NCBI RefSeq assembly: GCF_000832015.1 | Contig: NZ_JXCJ01000001.1 | Coordinates: forward strand, 2,821,899 to 2,885,898 | Direction of reading: 5' to 3' | DNA: 64,000 nucleotides | DNA from: Gilvimarinus agarilyticus | GTDB lineage: Bacteria > Pseudomonadota > Gammaproteobacteria > Pseudomonadales > Cellvibrionaceae | Shown here: positions 38,188 to 49,799 of the stretch, piece after piece | Numbering within the stretch: the stretch's first letter is position 1 | How the letters are laid out: every line of letters begins with the position of its first letter | Translations under genes and position numbers: made by a program | Notes under the pieces: generated by a model | The model's input: the letters and a program-made list of their open reading frames with translations, nothing else | Database searches by the model: none | Told to the model about the DNA's origin: nothing

Positions 38188-38682
38188 TTAATACTCCGTA
38201 GTGGACTGCCGGTGTCGCTCCACAAGCTCTTGCATCTGGCCCAGCCACTGCTTCAGTAGCGTCTCGCTGAGCGATTCAAGTGCCCGCTCGTCCAACTGAT
38301 GAACCTGAATCAAATTATCTGCAGCCACCTCAGCGCCAGACTCCGAGGCCCAACATGCCTCATAATTGGCCGCCAACTGGCTCAGCCACGAGTCTGGCTG
38401 GCCAGCCAACTCGTTAATCTCGCTGATTTCGGCGGGCTGTTTATCCTGCCGCGTAAGCGCTTCCAGCGCGTCTGCAGCCGAGCTGATAGTGGCCACGGAC
38501 TTTACACCATAGTAAGCGCACAGTTCGCGCAGATAATGGGTGTACCCGCAGTAGAGGTGAAACACCCCGGATTCCAGCAGCGCCTGCTGTGCAAACGGGG
38601 TTCGCTCTGTACCCGACAGCTCAGCCAAAATAACGCGCACGCTGGCGATTCGGCGATTTACCTGCGCCGCTAACGATGCCAT
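38188..38682 (-). CDS. DUF6586-like protein
   Basis: 164 residues, predicted all-helical, with GVFHLYCGYTHYLRELCAYY at about 50 (shown as HLYCGYTHYLREL). It resembles the family I remember as DUF6586, encoded next to topA in Pseudomonas; the name is from memory. No enzymatic motif. Only 23 bp separate it from the end of topA, in the same direction, so it is probably in the topA transcript. Confidence 0.7.
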   Translation of the reverse strand: MASLAAQVNRRIASVRVILAELSGTERTPFAQQALLESGVFHLYCGYTHYLRELCAYYGVKSVATISSAADALEALTRQDKQPAEISEINELAGQPDSWLSQLAANYEACWASESGAEVAADNLIQVHQLDERALESLSETLLKQWLGQMQELVERHRQSTTEY

Positions 38683-38705
38683 TGCCCTTCTCCTAGTGCT
38701 GCAGC

Positions 38706-41330
38706 TTACTTATTTGGCACCCATTTGCCACCCTGATAAAACGCCTTCCAGCCGCTTGCTTTACCGTCAACTTCAGACTGCACGTACTGCTCCTTAGTTT
38801 TACGAGAGAATCGAATCACCGTCGGCACCCCATCCGGATCTGCCACAGGCGCCGAGAACAAAAACGTATATTTTGGGTCGATCTCCTTTTTGTGCGGCAG
38901 AATCTCTGCCACCAAAGGAGCGCGTGTCTCGCGGTTTTTAGGAAAGCCGCTCGCCGCCAAAAAGAGACCGGACGCACCGTCGCGCAACACATAAGTGTCA
39001 TCGACTTTTTCACAGGCGAGTTCCGGCATCGGCACTGGGTCCATCTTCGGTGGTGCCGCCTCGCCACTTTTAAGCAGCTTGCGGGTGTTTTTGCAGTCGT
39101 CGTTGGTACAGCCAAAGTACTTGCCAAAGCGACCTGTTTTTAGCTGCATCTCACTGCCGCACTTGTCGCACTCCAAGGTTGGACCTTCATAACCTTTGAG
39201 CTTGAAGGTGCCCAGCTCCACCTCGTAACCCGGACAGTCTGGGTTATTACCGCAGATATGCAATTTGCGTTTTTCGTCCAGCAGATAATTATCCATAGCG
39301 GTGTTACAAATTTTGCAGCGCCGCTTAGAGCGTAACTGTCGCGACTCGGCCTCTTCATCGGCCTCGACATCGACCGCCTCGTCCCCCGAAACCAGGTTCA
39401 TGGTGTGCTTGCAACGCTCTTTGGGAGGCAAGCCGTAACCCGAGCAACCCAAAAATACACCGGTCGAGCCGGTGCGGATCTGCATATCGCGACCACACTT
39501 CTCACATTCTATGTCGGTGTTAGTCGGATCATTGTGGCGCATACCACCCGACTCTTCACTCTGAGCTTTTTGCAATTGGCCGATAAAATCAGCGTAGAAC
39601 TCATCGAGTAACACACGCCAATTTTTACCGCCTTCGGCCACCACATCCAGCGACTGCTCCATATTGGCGGTGAAGCTGTAACTCATTAAATCCGAGAAGC
39701 TCTCGCTCAAACGTTCGGTAACAATATCGCCCATTTTTTCGGCGTAAAAACGGCGGTTTTCGAGGCGCACATAGCCGCGATCCTGGATAGTTGAGATAAT
39801 CGAGGCGTAGGTCGAAGGTCGGCCAATACCCTGCTTTTCAAGCTCTTTTACTAAGCTCGCCTCAGAGAAGCGCGCCGGTGGCTTGGTAAAGTGCTGTGAC
39901 GGATCGAGTTTTTCTAACGGCAGCTGATCGCCCACACTGACTTCCGGCAAGACCACGTCTTCGTCTTTTTTGCTGATTTGTGGCATTACCCGGGTAAAAC
40001 CATCAAAACGAATCACCCGGCCGCGGGTGCGCAACTCAAAATCACCGGCCTCAACCGTAATCGATGTACTGGTGTACTCGGCGTTGCTCATTTGGCAGGC
40101 CACAAACTGCGACCAAATTAACGTGTACAAGCGCTCGGCATCACGCTCCATACCTTTTAAGTGGGCAGTAAGCACTGTGACACTGGAGGGACGTATCGCC
40201 TCGTGCGCTTCTTGCGCGCCCTCTTTGCTCGAGTAGCTATTGGGGCTCGATGGCAAATAGCGCTCACCGTAGGTTTCTTGCACATAGTCGCGACAGGACT
40301 CTACTGCCTCTTTGCTCAGGTTGGTCGAGTCGGTACGCATGTAGGTGATGTAGCCCGCCTCGTACAAACGCTGCGCCAGCATCATGGTCTTTTTAACGCC
40401 AAAACCCAATCGGGTACTGGCCGCTTGCTGCAGCGTCGAGGTAATAAACGGCGCCGAAGGCTTCGATTGGGTCGGCTTGTCTTCGCGCTGGGCGACAGCA
40501 AAGCTGGCATCTTTAAGCTTGGCGACGGCAGCCATCGCATCCGCTTCGTTGTTGGGCTTAAACGCTTTACCGGCCTGTTTTTTAACTTCAAAGCGAATCT
40601 GGTCTCCGCCTTTTGCCACTAAATCGGCAAATAGATTCCAGTACTCCTCGGGTACAAAGGCGCGAATTTCACGCTCGCGCTCGACCACCAGCTTTACCGC
40701 TACCGATTGCACTCGCCCGGCGGACAAACCGCGGGCTATTTTCGCCCACAACAACGGCGACACCATATAGCCCACCACCCGATCAAGAAACCGACGAGCC
40801 TGCTGAGCATTCACGCGATCAATATCAATCGGGCCGGGCTTTTCAAAGGCATTTTGAATCGCCGATTTGGTAATCTCGTTAAACACCACGCGGCGGTAGC
40901 GCTCGTCGTCGCCGCCAATCGCCTCGCGTAAATGCCAGGCAATGGCCTCTCCTTCGCGATCCAAATCCGTTGCGAGATAGATAGTGTCGGCGTCGGCAGC
41001 CAGCTGTTTTAGCTCCGCCACAACCTTCTCTTTACCGGGCAATATTTCGTAATGAGCCGCCCAATCGTGGGTCGGGTCTATCCCCATCCGGCTGATCAAT
41101 TGCTGCTGGCTTTTCTCGGCTTTATGACGCGCTTTTTGCTCGGGCGACATCTTTCGGGTGATGGCTGCTTGTTTAGCGCGCTCCTTGGGGTCGACTTTTT
41201 TGCCGCTGCCACTGGTAGGCAAATCACGGATATGACCAACACTGGACTTCACAATATAGTCGCGGCCCAGATATTTATTAATGGTCTTCGCTTTTGCAGG
41301 TGACTCTACAATAACCAACGATTTACCCAT
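38706..41330 (-). CDS. topA: DNA topoisomerase I
   Basis: Type IA topoisomerase that relaxes negative supercoils; 874 residues, close to the E. coli length. Toprim domain at the start ([13 protein letters not shown] and [13 protein letters not shown], about 90-105), the active-site tyrosine in [11 protein letters not shown] (about residue 325), and C-terminal zinc-ribbon repeats with several CxxC pairs (CEKCG, CKICN, CDKCG). Its promoter is clear. It is followed at once by the DUF6586-like gene. Confidence 0.98.
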   Translation of the reverse strand: MGKSLVIVESPAKAKTINKYLGRDYIVKSSVGHIRDLPTSGSGKKVDPKERAKQAAITRKMSPEQKARHKAEKSQQQLISRMGIDPTHDWAAHYEILPGKEKVVAELKQLAADADTIYLATDLDREGEAIAWHLREAIGGDDERYRRVVFNEITKSAIQNAFEKPGPIDIDRVNAQQARRFLDRVVGYMVSPLLWAKIARGLSAGRVQSVAVKLVVEREREIRAFVPEEYWNLFADLVAKGGDQIRFEVKKQAGKAFKPNNEADAMAAVAKLKDASFAVAQREDKPTQSKPSAPFITSTLQQAASTRLGFGVKKTMMLAQRLYEAGYITYMRTDSTNLSKEAVESCRDYVQETYGERYLPSSPNSYSSKEGAQEAHEAIRPSSVTVLTAHLKGMERDAERLYTLIWSQFVACQMSNAEYTSTSITVEAGDFELRTRGRVIRFDGFTRVMPQISKKDEDVVLPEVSVGDQLPLEKLDPSQHFTKPPARFSEASLVKELEKQGIGRPSTYASIISTIQDRGYVRLENRRFYAEKMGDIVTERLSESFSDLMSYSFTANMEQSLDVVAEGGKNWRVLLDEFYADFIGQLQKAQSEESGGMRHNDPTNTDIECEKCGRDMQIRTGSTGVFLGCSGYGLPPKERCKHTMNLVSGDEAVDVEADEEAESRQLRSKRRCKICNTAMDNYLLDEKRKLHICGNNPDCPGYEVELGTFKLKGYEGPTLECDKCGSEMQLKTGRFGKYFGCTNDDCKNTRKLLKSGEAAPPKMDPVPMPELACEKVDDTYVLRDGASGLFLAASGFPKNRETRAPLVAEILPHKKEIDPKYTFLFSAPVADPDGVPTVIRFSRKTKEQYVQSEVDGKASGWKAFYQGGKWVPNK

Positions 41331-41786
41331 AAGCGCTCTTCTTTCCTTTTGTTACATCGGCAACTGTGTACCCAGCCCAGTGGCAACTTGTGTACGGGGC
41401 GCGGTCGCACTTTATCGGTGCAGGATAAGTGCGAACGACGCCATCAAGGTGGGCATATATAAGTCCTGTGCGCACGCCGGTCAAGCATGGATCCATCGCG
41501 CAACCGACTATTCGCGCTACTAATTACAGTCCCCAGGAGTTAATTTCAAGTTCGACAACGCACTGCTGAGCAGCGTCAACGATTACTATAGGTGATTGTT
41601 TTTACTATACATTTTCAAAATTCTTGGTATACACCAAAAGCCCCGGCTAAGCGCCGCATAAAACCTTCGTAAAATAAATCGAAAAAAACGAAATTTAATT
41701 TGGTAGCGCACTGGGCACTCGCGGTTTTCAGCCCTTGCAATGCGGCCTTGAGCCAACCCATGGTGCTGTGACATCGCCGCTCACCT
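41331..41786. other. Intergenic region upstream of topA
   Basis: 456 bp. The right half is AT-rich. It contains the topA promoter and, on the minus strand just after the gene at 41787, a 62-codon frame with a plausible AGGTGAG site that I do not trust as a gene because of its odd, basic composition. No terminator hairpin with a U-tract is visible. Confidence 0.55.
41456..41484 (-). promoter_or_regulatory. Sigma-70 promoter of topA
   Basis: Minus strand TTGACC (41479-41484), exactly 17 bp, then TATATA (41456-41461). Five of six and five of six consensus matches with ideal spacing. The leader would be about 120 bases. Confidence 0.6.
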
Positions 41787-42257
41787 TCAGACGGAGAGTT
41801 TTTTTAAACAGCTGAGCAACTGATCGATAGCCTGCTCTTCACCATTTTCCCGCCAAAAGATATCCACCTGCCTCGCGCCCGAGCGCAAGCCGACAACCCC
41901 GTCTGGCAACTCCTCCAGCACGGCTTCGATGTTTGTGCGATGCAGATCAGTCGGTTTGGAGCCGAGAAACTGCCACCACCCCTGAACATGACTCTCATGT
42001 TCATAGGATGTTCGCATTAGCGACCACGACGGTTGTGTCGTGCCTGTAACCAATGAATACACCGGCATGGCAGATGGCGCAGCGGAGTCTGTCGCTTGTT
42101 GTGGCGGAGGTAACAGCCGCACTGTCAGGCCTGACTCACGGGCATACTGACGCAGGTGCTCGCGCCGGCGCTGACCGCTGTTTGGCTGCATCATGGCCAC
42201 CGGCCCGACCACCATAGCAACCACAAGTACGATCAATATGATCACAGTAGCGCTCAT
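41787..42257 (-). CDS. Hypothetical protein with one N-terminal membrane helix
   Basis: 156 residues from ATG 42257 (a GTG four codons upstream is the alternative). A single membrane segment (about 4-24, VIILIVLVVAMVVGPVAMM) is followed by a basic stretch QRRREHLRQYARESGL and a soluble domain with WWQFLGSKPTDL and VVGLRSGARQVDIFWREN. I know it only as a conserved gene next to uspA and uup in Pseudomonas; function unknown. Its start is close to and divergent from the uspA gene, about 80 bp. Confidence 0.75.
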   Translation of the reverse strand: MSATVIILIVLVVAMVVGPVAMMQPNSGQRRREHLRQYARESGLTVRLLPPPQQATDSAAPSAMPVYSLVTGTTQPSWSLMRTSYEHESHVQGWWQFLGSKPTDLHRTNIEAVLEELPDGVVGLRSGARQVDIFWRENGEEQAIDQLLSCLKKLSV

Positions 42258-42336
42258 AAAATTACTCACTGGCGAAATTTGGGGAAATCATCCATGCTTA
42301 GGGGGTCAGACGCAAGCGCAGCCGCAAGGAGCCTAT

Positions 42337-42780
42337 ATGACTTCATATCAACATATACTGGTGGGCCTGGATCTAACCCCGGAGTGCCCGGACATCCTGC
42401 ACAAAGCCGCGATTTTGGCCCAGGCCTGCGGCGCCAGGCTGTCCGTTGCCCACGTCATCGAACCGTTAACGTTTGCTTACGGCGGCGATATGCCGATTGA
42501 TTTATCCGAGGTTCAGGACCAGCTGCAAATCAAAGCCGAGCAAGAGCTGCTTCGCTTAATTAAAAATGCCGACTGCCCGATTGAGCAAGAGCACGTGCTG
42601 GTCGGGCAGCCCGCCACCGAACTGCATCATCTGGCAAAGCAAATAAACGCCGATTTAATCGCTGTAGGCAGTCATGGCCGCAAAGGCTTTGCGCTCTTGT
42701 TGGGCTCTACCTGTAATAGCGTTCTGCACGGTGCCAGCTGCGATGTGCTGGCCATTCGGGTAGAGCGCCAAGAAGAGTAG
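42337..42780 (+). CDS. Universal stress protein, UspA family
   Basis: 147 residues from ATG 42337, with AAGGAG five bases before it; the frame extends 48 codons upstream through the promoter of the divergent gene and I exclude that. Rossmann-like Usp fold with VGLDLTPE at the start and GSHGRKGFALLLGS near the end. By my count the glycine motif has eight, not nine, residues between its second glycine and the GS pair, closer to E. coli UspA than to ATP-binding Usps. Confidence 0.9.
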   Translation: MTSYQHILVGLDLTPECPDILHKAAILAQACGARLSVAHVIEPLTFAYGGDMPIDLSEVQDQLQIKAEQELLRLIKNADCPIEQEHVLVGQPATELHHLAKQINADLIAVGSHGRKGFALLLGSTCNSVLHGASCDVLAIRVERQEE

Positions 42781-42821
42781 TAAGCCCCTCCCGCGCTCAA
42801 ACACACCAATGGGCGCGGGGT

Positions 42822-44768
<1,947 letters not shown>

Positions 44769-45113
44769 ATAGGTTCCATTACCTGTGTATTGAGTGGGTG
44801 TCGCTCATTGCAACTTATAGCTAAAAAACAAACTCTTACGAAAAGTCGTTAACGTTGGGAATAAGAACAGAAATAGTTGCAATCGAGATCAAAAAAGTGG
44901 CAGCATGATACCTGTAAAAGGCACCGACAGACAGGCTTCTGTCGGTGAAAACAACATAATAATAAACGATCGAACATCAATCGTAAGCCTTGTTGGGGGA
45001 TCGTAGGCGACGGAGCGGACTTACAGCGTCATCGCCGCCCGGCAACGGATGTTGCCACAAACCCAGCCACAGGATGGTCTCAATCGCAGCGATTTAATTT
45101 AAGAGGTACCGTA
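44769..45113. other. Divergent uup/slt regulatory region
   Basis: 345 bp without a gene. It contains ATTGCAACT (44807-44815) and its inverse AGTTGCAAT (44875-44883), a 9-bp stem ACCGACAGA/TCTGTCGGT (44923-44946), and close to slt a small hairpin GGCAAC-GGAT-GTTGCC (45041-45056). No promoter of good quality stands out; AT-rich segments suitable for -10 elements are at 44815-44830. Confidence 0.5.
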
Positions 45114-47114
45114 ATGCGGTTATTGCGATCTGCTATGACTACCTACACCGGCACGCGCAGAGCCGGTCGCTTAGCCGGAGCCGCTGCTCTGGGGCTTTTG
45201 CTCGGCCTGACACAGGCTCAGGCCGCCCCAACCAGTATTGCGCCGCCGCCCTCCATTGCCGATAAGACCGAGCAGCGTAAACTCTACAACGAGGCGCAGC
45301 AGGCCATTCGCAGTGGCCGCTATACCGAGTATCGCGAGTTGCTTGCCGAGCTTGAGCACTACCCGCTTAAGCCGTACCTAGAGTACAACTACATCAACCG
45401 CCGCTTTTCCACCTTGCCCGCCGAGGAGATCGCCGACTTCGAGCGCGATTATCCGCGCTCGTATCTGGCCGATAAACTCAATCGCCGCTGGGTCGAAAAG
45501 TTAGCTCAGCAAGGTAAATGGGCCGATGTGGTAACACAGTACCGAGCTGACAACGCCACCACCGAACTCACCTGTTATTACCTTCGCGGCCGGATCATAG
45601 AAGGTGATCAAAGCGCCTATAAAGAGGTTCCAGAGCTATGGTCCGTGGGCCATTCTCAACCCAAAGCCTGCGACCCACTGTTTGCCAACTGGATGGACCT
45701 TGGCGGCATGACCGACGCCATCGCCTGGCAGCGATTTGTAAAGGCCATGGACGCCCGCCAGAGTTCGCTCGCGCGTTACGCTGCTAAAAAGATGTCGCCG
45801 CAAAAAAGAAGGCTTGCCGAGCTCTACGAGGAAGTAGACGGCAACCCGCGTGTATTGCGCGACATGTCACGTTTTGGCAAACAAAGTACCGATATGCAGC
45901 AGATTATTCTGCATGGCCTGCAGCGCCTTTCACTACGCGACGCCGAGCTCGCCCATTCACTGTGGCAACGCTACGACGCGCAACAACTGTTTGACGACAA
46001 TGCCCGCCTGGAAACTCAACGCTACATTGCCGTGCGCCTATTGCGCCAAGGGCACACCAGTGAAACCGAAGCTCTGATTAAAGCGACTCCGGCGTTAAGC
46101 TCAGAAGACCTCGCTGAATGGTTGGTTCGCGACGCCTTGCGCAACCTGGACTGGCATCGTGTTAATAAATGGATCGCTATGCTGCCCAGCGAGGCCCGCG
46201 CCTCCGAGCGCTGGCGTTACTGGCAAGCACGGGCGCTGGAAAACACCGGCGGCAGTGCCGAGCAAATTAAGGCGCTCTATCAGCAGGTGGCCCAAACCCG
46301 CAGCTTTTATGGCTTTTTGTCCGCCGACCACTTAAACATTCCTTACGAGCTGGTGGATAAGCCCGTTTCGGTAGACACCGTAACCCGTGATCAGGTGTCC
46401 GCTATTGGTGGCGTGCAGCGCGCCCGCGAGCTGTTTATTTTAGGCAAGGCTCTGGATGCCCGCCGCGAGTGGTATCACACCACCAAACAGCTGGATGAGA
46501 GACAAATCATCGCTGCCGGTAAGTTAGCCGAGAGCTGGGGCTGGCACCGCAACGGAATCCAGGCCATGATTCAGGTGCGCTACTGGGATGATCTGGAGCT
46601 GCGCTTCCCGCTGGCCTATCAAGAACACGTGAATACCACGGCCAAAGATCTGTCGGTCGCGCCACATCTCCTGTTTGCCATCGCCCGACAGGAAAGCGCG
46701 TTTACCGCCGATGCCCGCTCTTCGGCAGGCGCACTGGGCTTGATGCAGCTGCTGCCCTCTACCGCCAAACAAACAGCGCATCGCTCGGGCATGAGTTTCT
46801 CGACCTACGATCTACTGGAGCCGGCCACCAATATCGCTTTGGGCGGGCGCTACCTGAACCAACTGCTGAACCAATTTGATGGTAACCGCATTCTCGCCGC
46901 GGCCGCCTATAACGCAGGCCCCAACCGCGTTAAACAATGGCTGAGTAAAAGCAAAAGCACCAGCCTGCCCTATGATGTGTGGATCGAAACCATCCCCTAC
47001 CGAGAAACCCGCGGCTACGTGCAAAACGTATTGTCGTATTCGGTTATTTACGGTTATCGTCTTGGCGAAGAAAAACCCTTTATCACGCCTAGCGAAGCGC
47101 GCAGTTCACTATAG
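45114..47114 (+). CDS. slt: Soluble lytic murein transglycosylase
   Basis: Periplasmic enzyme that cleaves the MurNAc-GlcNAc bond to form 1,6-anhydro ends during peptidoglycan turnover. 666 residues: a signal peptide (about 1-37, rather long), the alpha-superhelical U and L domains made of repeated helices (40-480), and the C-terminal SLT domain with catalytic Glu527 in ARQESAF, SSAGALGLMQLLPSTA and AAAYNAGPNRV. Start chosen at ATG 45114 with GAGG seven bases before it. Ends 11 bp before a strong hairpin. Confidence 0.97.
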   Translation: MRLLRSAMTTYTGTRRAGRLAGAAALGLLLGLTQAQAAPTSIAPPPSIADKTEQRKLYNEAQQAIRSGRYTEYRELLAELEHYPLKPYLEYNYINRRFSTLPAEEIADFERDYPRSYLADKLNRRWVEKLAQQGKWADVVTQYRADNATTELTCYYLRGRIIEGDQSAYKEVPELWSVGHSQPKACDPLFANWMDLGGMTDAIAWQRFVKAMDARQSSLARYAAKKMSPQKRRLAELYEEVDGNPRVLRDMSRFGKQSTDMQQIILHGLQRLSLRDAELAHSLWQRYDAQQLFDDNARLETQRYIAVRLLRQGHTSETEALIKATPALSSEDLAEWLVRDALRNLDWHRVNKWIAMLPSEARASERWRYWQARALENTGGSAEQIKALYQQVAQTRSFYGFLSADHLNIPYELVDKPVSVDTVTRDQVSAIGGVQRARELFILGKALDARREWYHTTKQLDERQIIAAGKLAESWGWHRNGIQAMIQVRYWDDLELRFPLAYQEHVNTTAKDLSVAPHLLFAIARQESAFTADARSSAGALGLMQLLPSTAKQTAHRSGMSFSTYDLLEPATNIALGGRYLNQLLNQFDGNRILAAAAYNAGPNRVKQWLSKSKSTSLPYDVWIETIPYRETRGYVQNVLSYSVIYGYRLGEEKPFITPSEARSSL

Positions 47115-47124
47115 GGCTGCGCGC

Positions 47125-47144
47125 CCCGGTGCTCTAGCACCGGG
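47125..47144 (+). other. Strong hairpin after slt
   Basis: CCCGGTGCT and AGCACCGGG flank two bases, a 9-bp GC-rich inverted repeat directly beyond the slt stop codon. No T-run follows on either strand, so it is not a standard intrinsic terminator. Confidence 0.55.
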
Positions 47145-47349
47145 CACCTCAGTGGTAAATACAATTTTATATGCCAAAGACCGTCAATTTGCCTTACAAT
47201 AGAATTTGTAGAGAATTGGCTGGCCGGGCACTCTGCAATGGCGAGTGAAAAACAATAACGAGCTTGAAGAGTCGCTGCGCAGCAAAGCCACAATGGAGTG
47301 GCACAGCTAAACGCTAAAACAAGGCACCACTGACTATACGGTCGTATTA

Positions 47350-48582
47350 ATGCCCCAAGAACTTCCGCTGCTGGCACGGCAACCTATTTTCAATCGCACT
47401 ATGGACGTTGTGGCCTACGAGCTACTGTATCGCGCCGACCATGAAAATCGCGCCCAGTTTACCGATGGTAACTCTGCCAGCACTCAGGTTTTGCTCAACA
47501 CATTTGCCGAGCTCTCCATCGAAAAAGTCGTGGGTCACCACCGCGCCTTTATCAATTTTACCGCCGCACTGATGGAAACCCGCTTTCCGTTTGATACGTC
47601 TCAGCTTGTTATTGAAGTGCTGGAAAGCGAAGTCATCAATGCAAACTTATTGCACCATTTAAAAAGATTGCGCGAAGACGGATTTTCGATCGCCCTTGAT
47701 GACTTTGTCTTAACCAAAGAAAGCGCCGCTCTCATCCCCTATGCCGACATCATTAAGCTCGATGTATTAGCCCTTAACGATCGCCAATTGATCGAACACG
47801 TCAATTACTTAAAACCCTTAGGCGTGCAAATAATTGCCGAAAAAATCGAAACTTTCGCAATGCTTGAGCACTGTCGTGAATTGGGTTGCGACTTGTTTCA
47901 GGGGTATTTTTTAGAAAAGCCTCAGGTATTAAAAGGCCAGCGGCTCAACGAGAGCAAGCAAGCCGTGCTGCAATTACTGGCCCGGCTCAACGACCCTAAT
48001 GCCGCGTTCGAAGACATCGAAACCATTATTGCCCGCGACCCAGTCCTAAGCTACAAACTGCTTAGGCTTGTCAACTCAGCCGCTTTTGCGTTGCCGCGCA
48101 CTATCGAATCACTGCGTCAGGCCCTAACCTTGCTCGGGTTGAAAATCATACGCAACTGGATTGGTTTACTGGCGATGGCAAAACTCGGTGACAAGCCGGC
48201 CGAGCTGTCGGTAAAAGCGCTTACACGAGCCAAACTGTGTGAGTTAGTTGCCAGCCAGACCCGGCCTCACACTCAGTGCGACACCTTTTTTACGGCGGGC
48301 TTACTGTCAACCTTGGGGGCCTTTATGGATGCCCCCTTACCCAAAGTGCTTGAAGATATCCAATTAAGTCCGGCACTGCGTAACGCCCTGCTCGATCAAA
48401 CCGGTACCGAAGGACAAGTGCTTAAAGCGGTGATTCATTATGAGCATGGTCAGTGGCAAGACATTGACTGGGCGTTTTTGGCCGAACAGCAACTAGACCC
48501 ACATACATTAACGGCTCTGTATTTACAGACGCTTGCCTGGGTCGATGAAACCATGCTGACGCTGCACGCCGAGGCCAATTAA
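47350..48582 (+). CDS. EAL and HDOD domain signalling protein
   Basis: 410 residues of the YuxH type: an N-terminal EAL domain (about 5-200) and a C-terminal HDOD domain (about 205-400). The EAL signature is YELLYR, which keeps the ExLxR pattern; FINFT, IEVLES, LDDF, KLD and EKIE correspond to the metal and substrate positions, partly altered (AEKIE for AEGVE). It may be a weak phosphodiesterase or a c-di-GMP-binding adaptor; Vibrio CdgJ has this layout and is active. No good ribosome-binding site precedes the ATG. Confidence 0.88.
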   Translation: MPQELPLLARQPIFNRTMDVVAYELLYRADHENRAQFTDGNSASTQVLLNTFAELSIEKVVGHHRAFINFTAALMETRFPFDTSQLVIEVLESEVINANLLHHLKRLREDGFSIALDDFVLTKESAALIPYADIIKLDVLALNDRQLIEHVNYLKPLGVQIIAEKIETFAMLEHCRELGCDLFQGYFLEKPQVLKGQRLNESKQAVLQLLARLNDPNAAFEDIETIIARDPVLSYKLLRLVNSAAFALPRTIESLRQALTLLGLKIIRNWIGLLAMAKLGDKPAELSVKALTRAKLCELVASQTRPHTQCDTFFTAGLLSTLGAFMDAPLPKVLEDIQLSPALRNALLDQTGTEGQVLKAVIHYEHGQWQDIDWAFLAEQQLDPHTLTALYLQTLAWVDETMLTLHAEAN

Positions 48583-48587
48583 AAGGC

Positions 48588-48827
48588 TCATTCCACGTCA
48601 CCTTGCAGCCAATGCCGAAGCTGCCGGGCATCAAACGGCCACCGCAACTCTCGCCCGTCGGCGGCGCGCAAAACCGGAATATGCACCCCATAACGCTCAA
48701 TCAGTGCATCGTCTATCGCAATATCCACTTTATTCACCCGCACAGAAGCACACTCAGACAACAGTGCGCTTGCTTCATCGCACAAGTGGCAACCAGCGGT
48801 CGTGAATAAAATAATGGATTGAGTCAT
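48588..48827 (-). CDS. Glutaredoxin-like protein (DUF836 type)
   Basis: 79 residues from ATG 48827. Thioredoxin fold with the redox motif CHLC (TTAGCHLCDEA at about 11-20) and the cis-proline in HIPVLR. Short glutaredoxin-like proteins of this type probably reduce disulfides or bind metals; no substrate is known. It is 41 bp downstream of the FHA gene on the same strand and therefore probably co-transcribed. Ends five bases from the convergent EAL-HDOD stop. Confidence 0.85.
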   Translation of the reverse strand: MTQSIILFTTAGCHLCDEASALLSECASVRVNKVDIAIDDALIERYGVHIPVLRAADGRELRWPFDARQLRHWLQGDVE

Positions 48828-48868
48828 AAACCTAATGGGTAGTGTGGACAAGCCCGAATGAGTCGCGC

Positions 48869-49738
48869 TTAGCCCCGGGTTACATATAACGCTACGACAA
48901 CGATTGCCGTAAGTCCCGCTAGTACTAACAGCCCTGCCGCCCCATAGCGAGGCTTGGTTTCTTTTACCGAGGCCTCGCTAGATGCTTTTAGCGATGCTGT
49001 TGCCGGGGCAGTGCGCACTGGGCGTGGCCTGCTTTTGCCAGGGTTAAGTGGCGGCTTACCTGGCTGGCGCACAGTCGTCTGTGACATATCGTCGGCCGGG
49101 CCGATCACTCCAAAGCTTAACGTATCAAAACGCAGCTCATCACCACGTTTAACGCGCGCTTCGGTTACCTGGCGGCCGTTAACAAAAGTGCCGTTGGCAG
49201 ACCCTAAATCTTTTACGTACAGCACGCCGTCAACAATATTGAGTTCGGCGTGCCGGCGAGACAAATGCGCGGCCGCCAGCGAGATATCACACTCACTGGA
49301 GCGACCAACTGTGTTGGCCTGTCGCAAGGGGAACACCCTATTTTTAAGGGCTGAATGGTTGGATTTAAGCGCCCAACCGGTGGATTTTGGCACGCGAGGA
49401 TTTGTGGTGCCGGTTTTAACGACCACCTCCTCGGAAGCCTCAATCGGGTCGGCTTTAGGGTCGATGACCTCAAGCTCAATACCCGCTAACACGATAGTAT
49501 CGCGTGGTTTCAGCGGGCGTGGCCCTTTGACCGCCGTGCCATTCAGTAGCACCTCGCTGTCAGGCACCAGATTCACCAACTCTAATTGCTCGTGATTTAC
49601 ATTGATTTTTAAGTGATGGCCCGCGACATTCGGGGCACTGACAACCAGCTGGCTCGACTTATCACGACCGATCAATACACTGGGCTCTACAAGCCATACC
49701 GCACTGTATTTTTTATTTTTAAAGCGGATTTTCAGCAT
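48869..49738 (-). CDS. Two-FHA-domain, tail-anchored protein
   Basis: 289 residues with two phosphothreonine-binding FHA domains. The first (about 1-95) keeps IGRDKSSQL but has GHHLKI where the SxxH is expected; the second (about 125-215) is canonical with GRSSECDI, LSRRHAEL and SANGTFVNG. A basic, Pro/Thr-rich linker (about 220-262) leads to a C-terminal membrane helix (about 266-286). That architecture suggests a phosphopeptide receptor fixed to the inner membrane with its domains in the cytosol. No Ser/Thr kinase or type VI secretion gene is nearby. Confidence 0.88.
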   Translation of the reverse strand: MLKIRFKNKKYSAVWLVEPSVLIGRDKSSQLVVSAPNVAGHHLKINVNHEQLELVNLVPDSEVLLNGTAVKGPRPLKPRDTIVLAGIELEVIDPKADPIEASEEVVVKTGTTNPRVPKSTGWALKSNHSALKNRVFPLRQANTVGRSSECDISLAAAHLSRRHAELNIVDGVLYVKDLGSANGTFVNGRQVTEARVKRGDELRFDTLSFGVIGPADDMSQTTVRQPGKPPLNPGKSRPRPVRTAPATASLKASSEASVKETKPRYGAAGLLVLAGLTAIVVVALYVTRG

Positions 49739-49799
49739 TCATAGATCCTTTTGCCTGCTTATCAAGGGGTTTCGATAATGCTACACAGGCAAAAAGTTT

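Noticed and set aside
41586..41774. 62-codon frame on the minus strand after the 41787 gene
   Set aside because: It has a plausible AGGTGAG site but a very basic, Phe/Arg-rich product with no family and AT-rich tail; probably chance.
42193..42336. N-terminal extension of the universal stress protein
   Set aside because: Runs through the divergent promoter; the ATG at 42337 has a good ribosome-binding site and matches the Usp fold.
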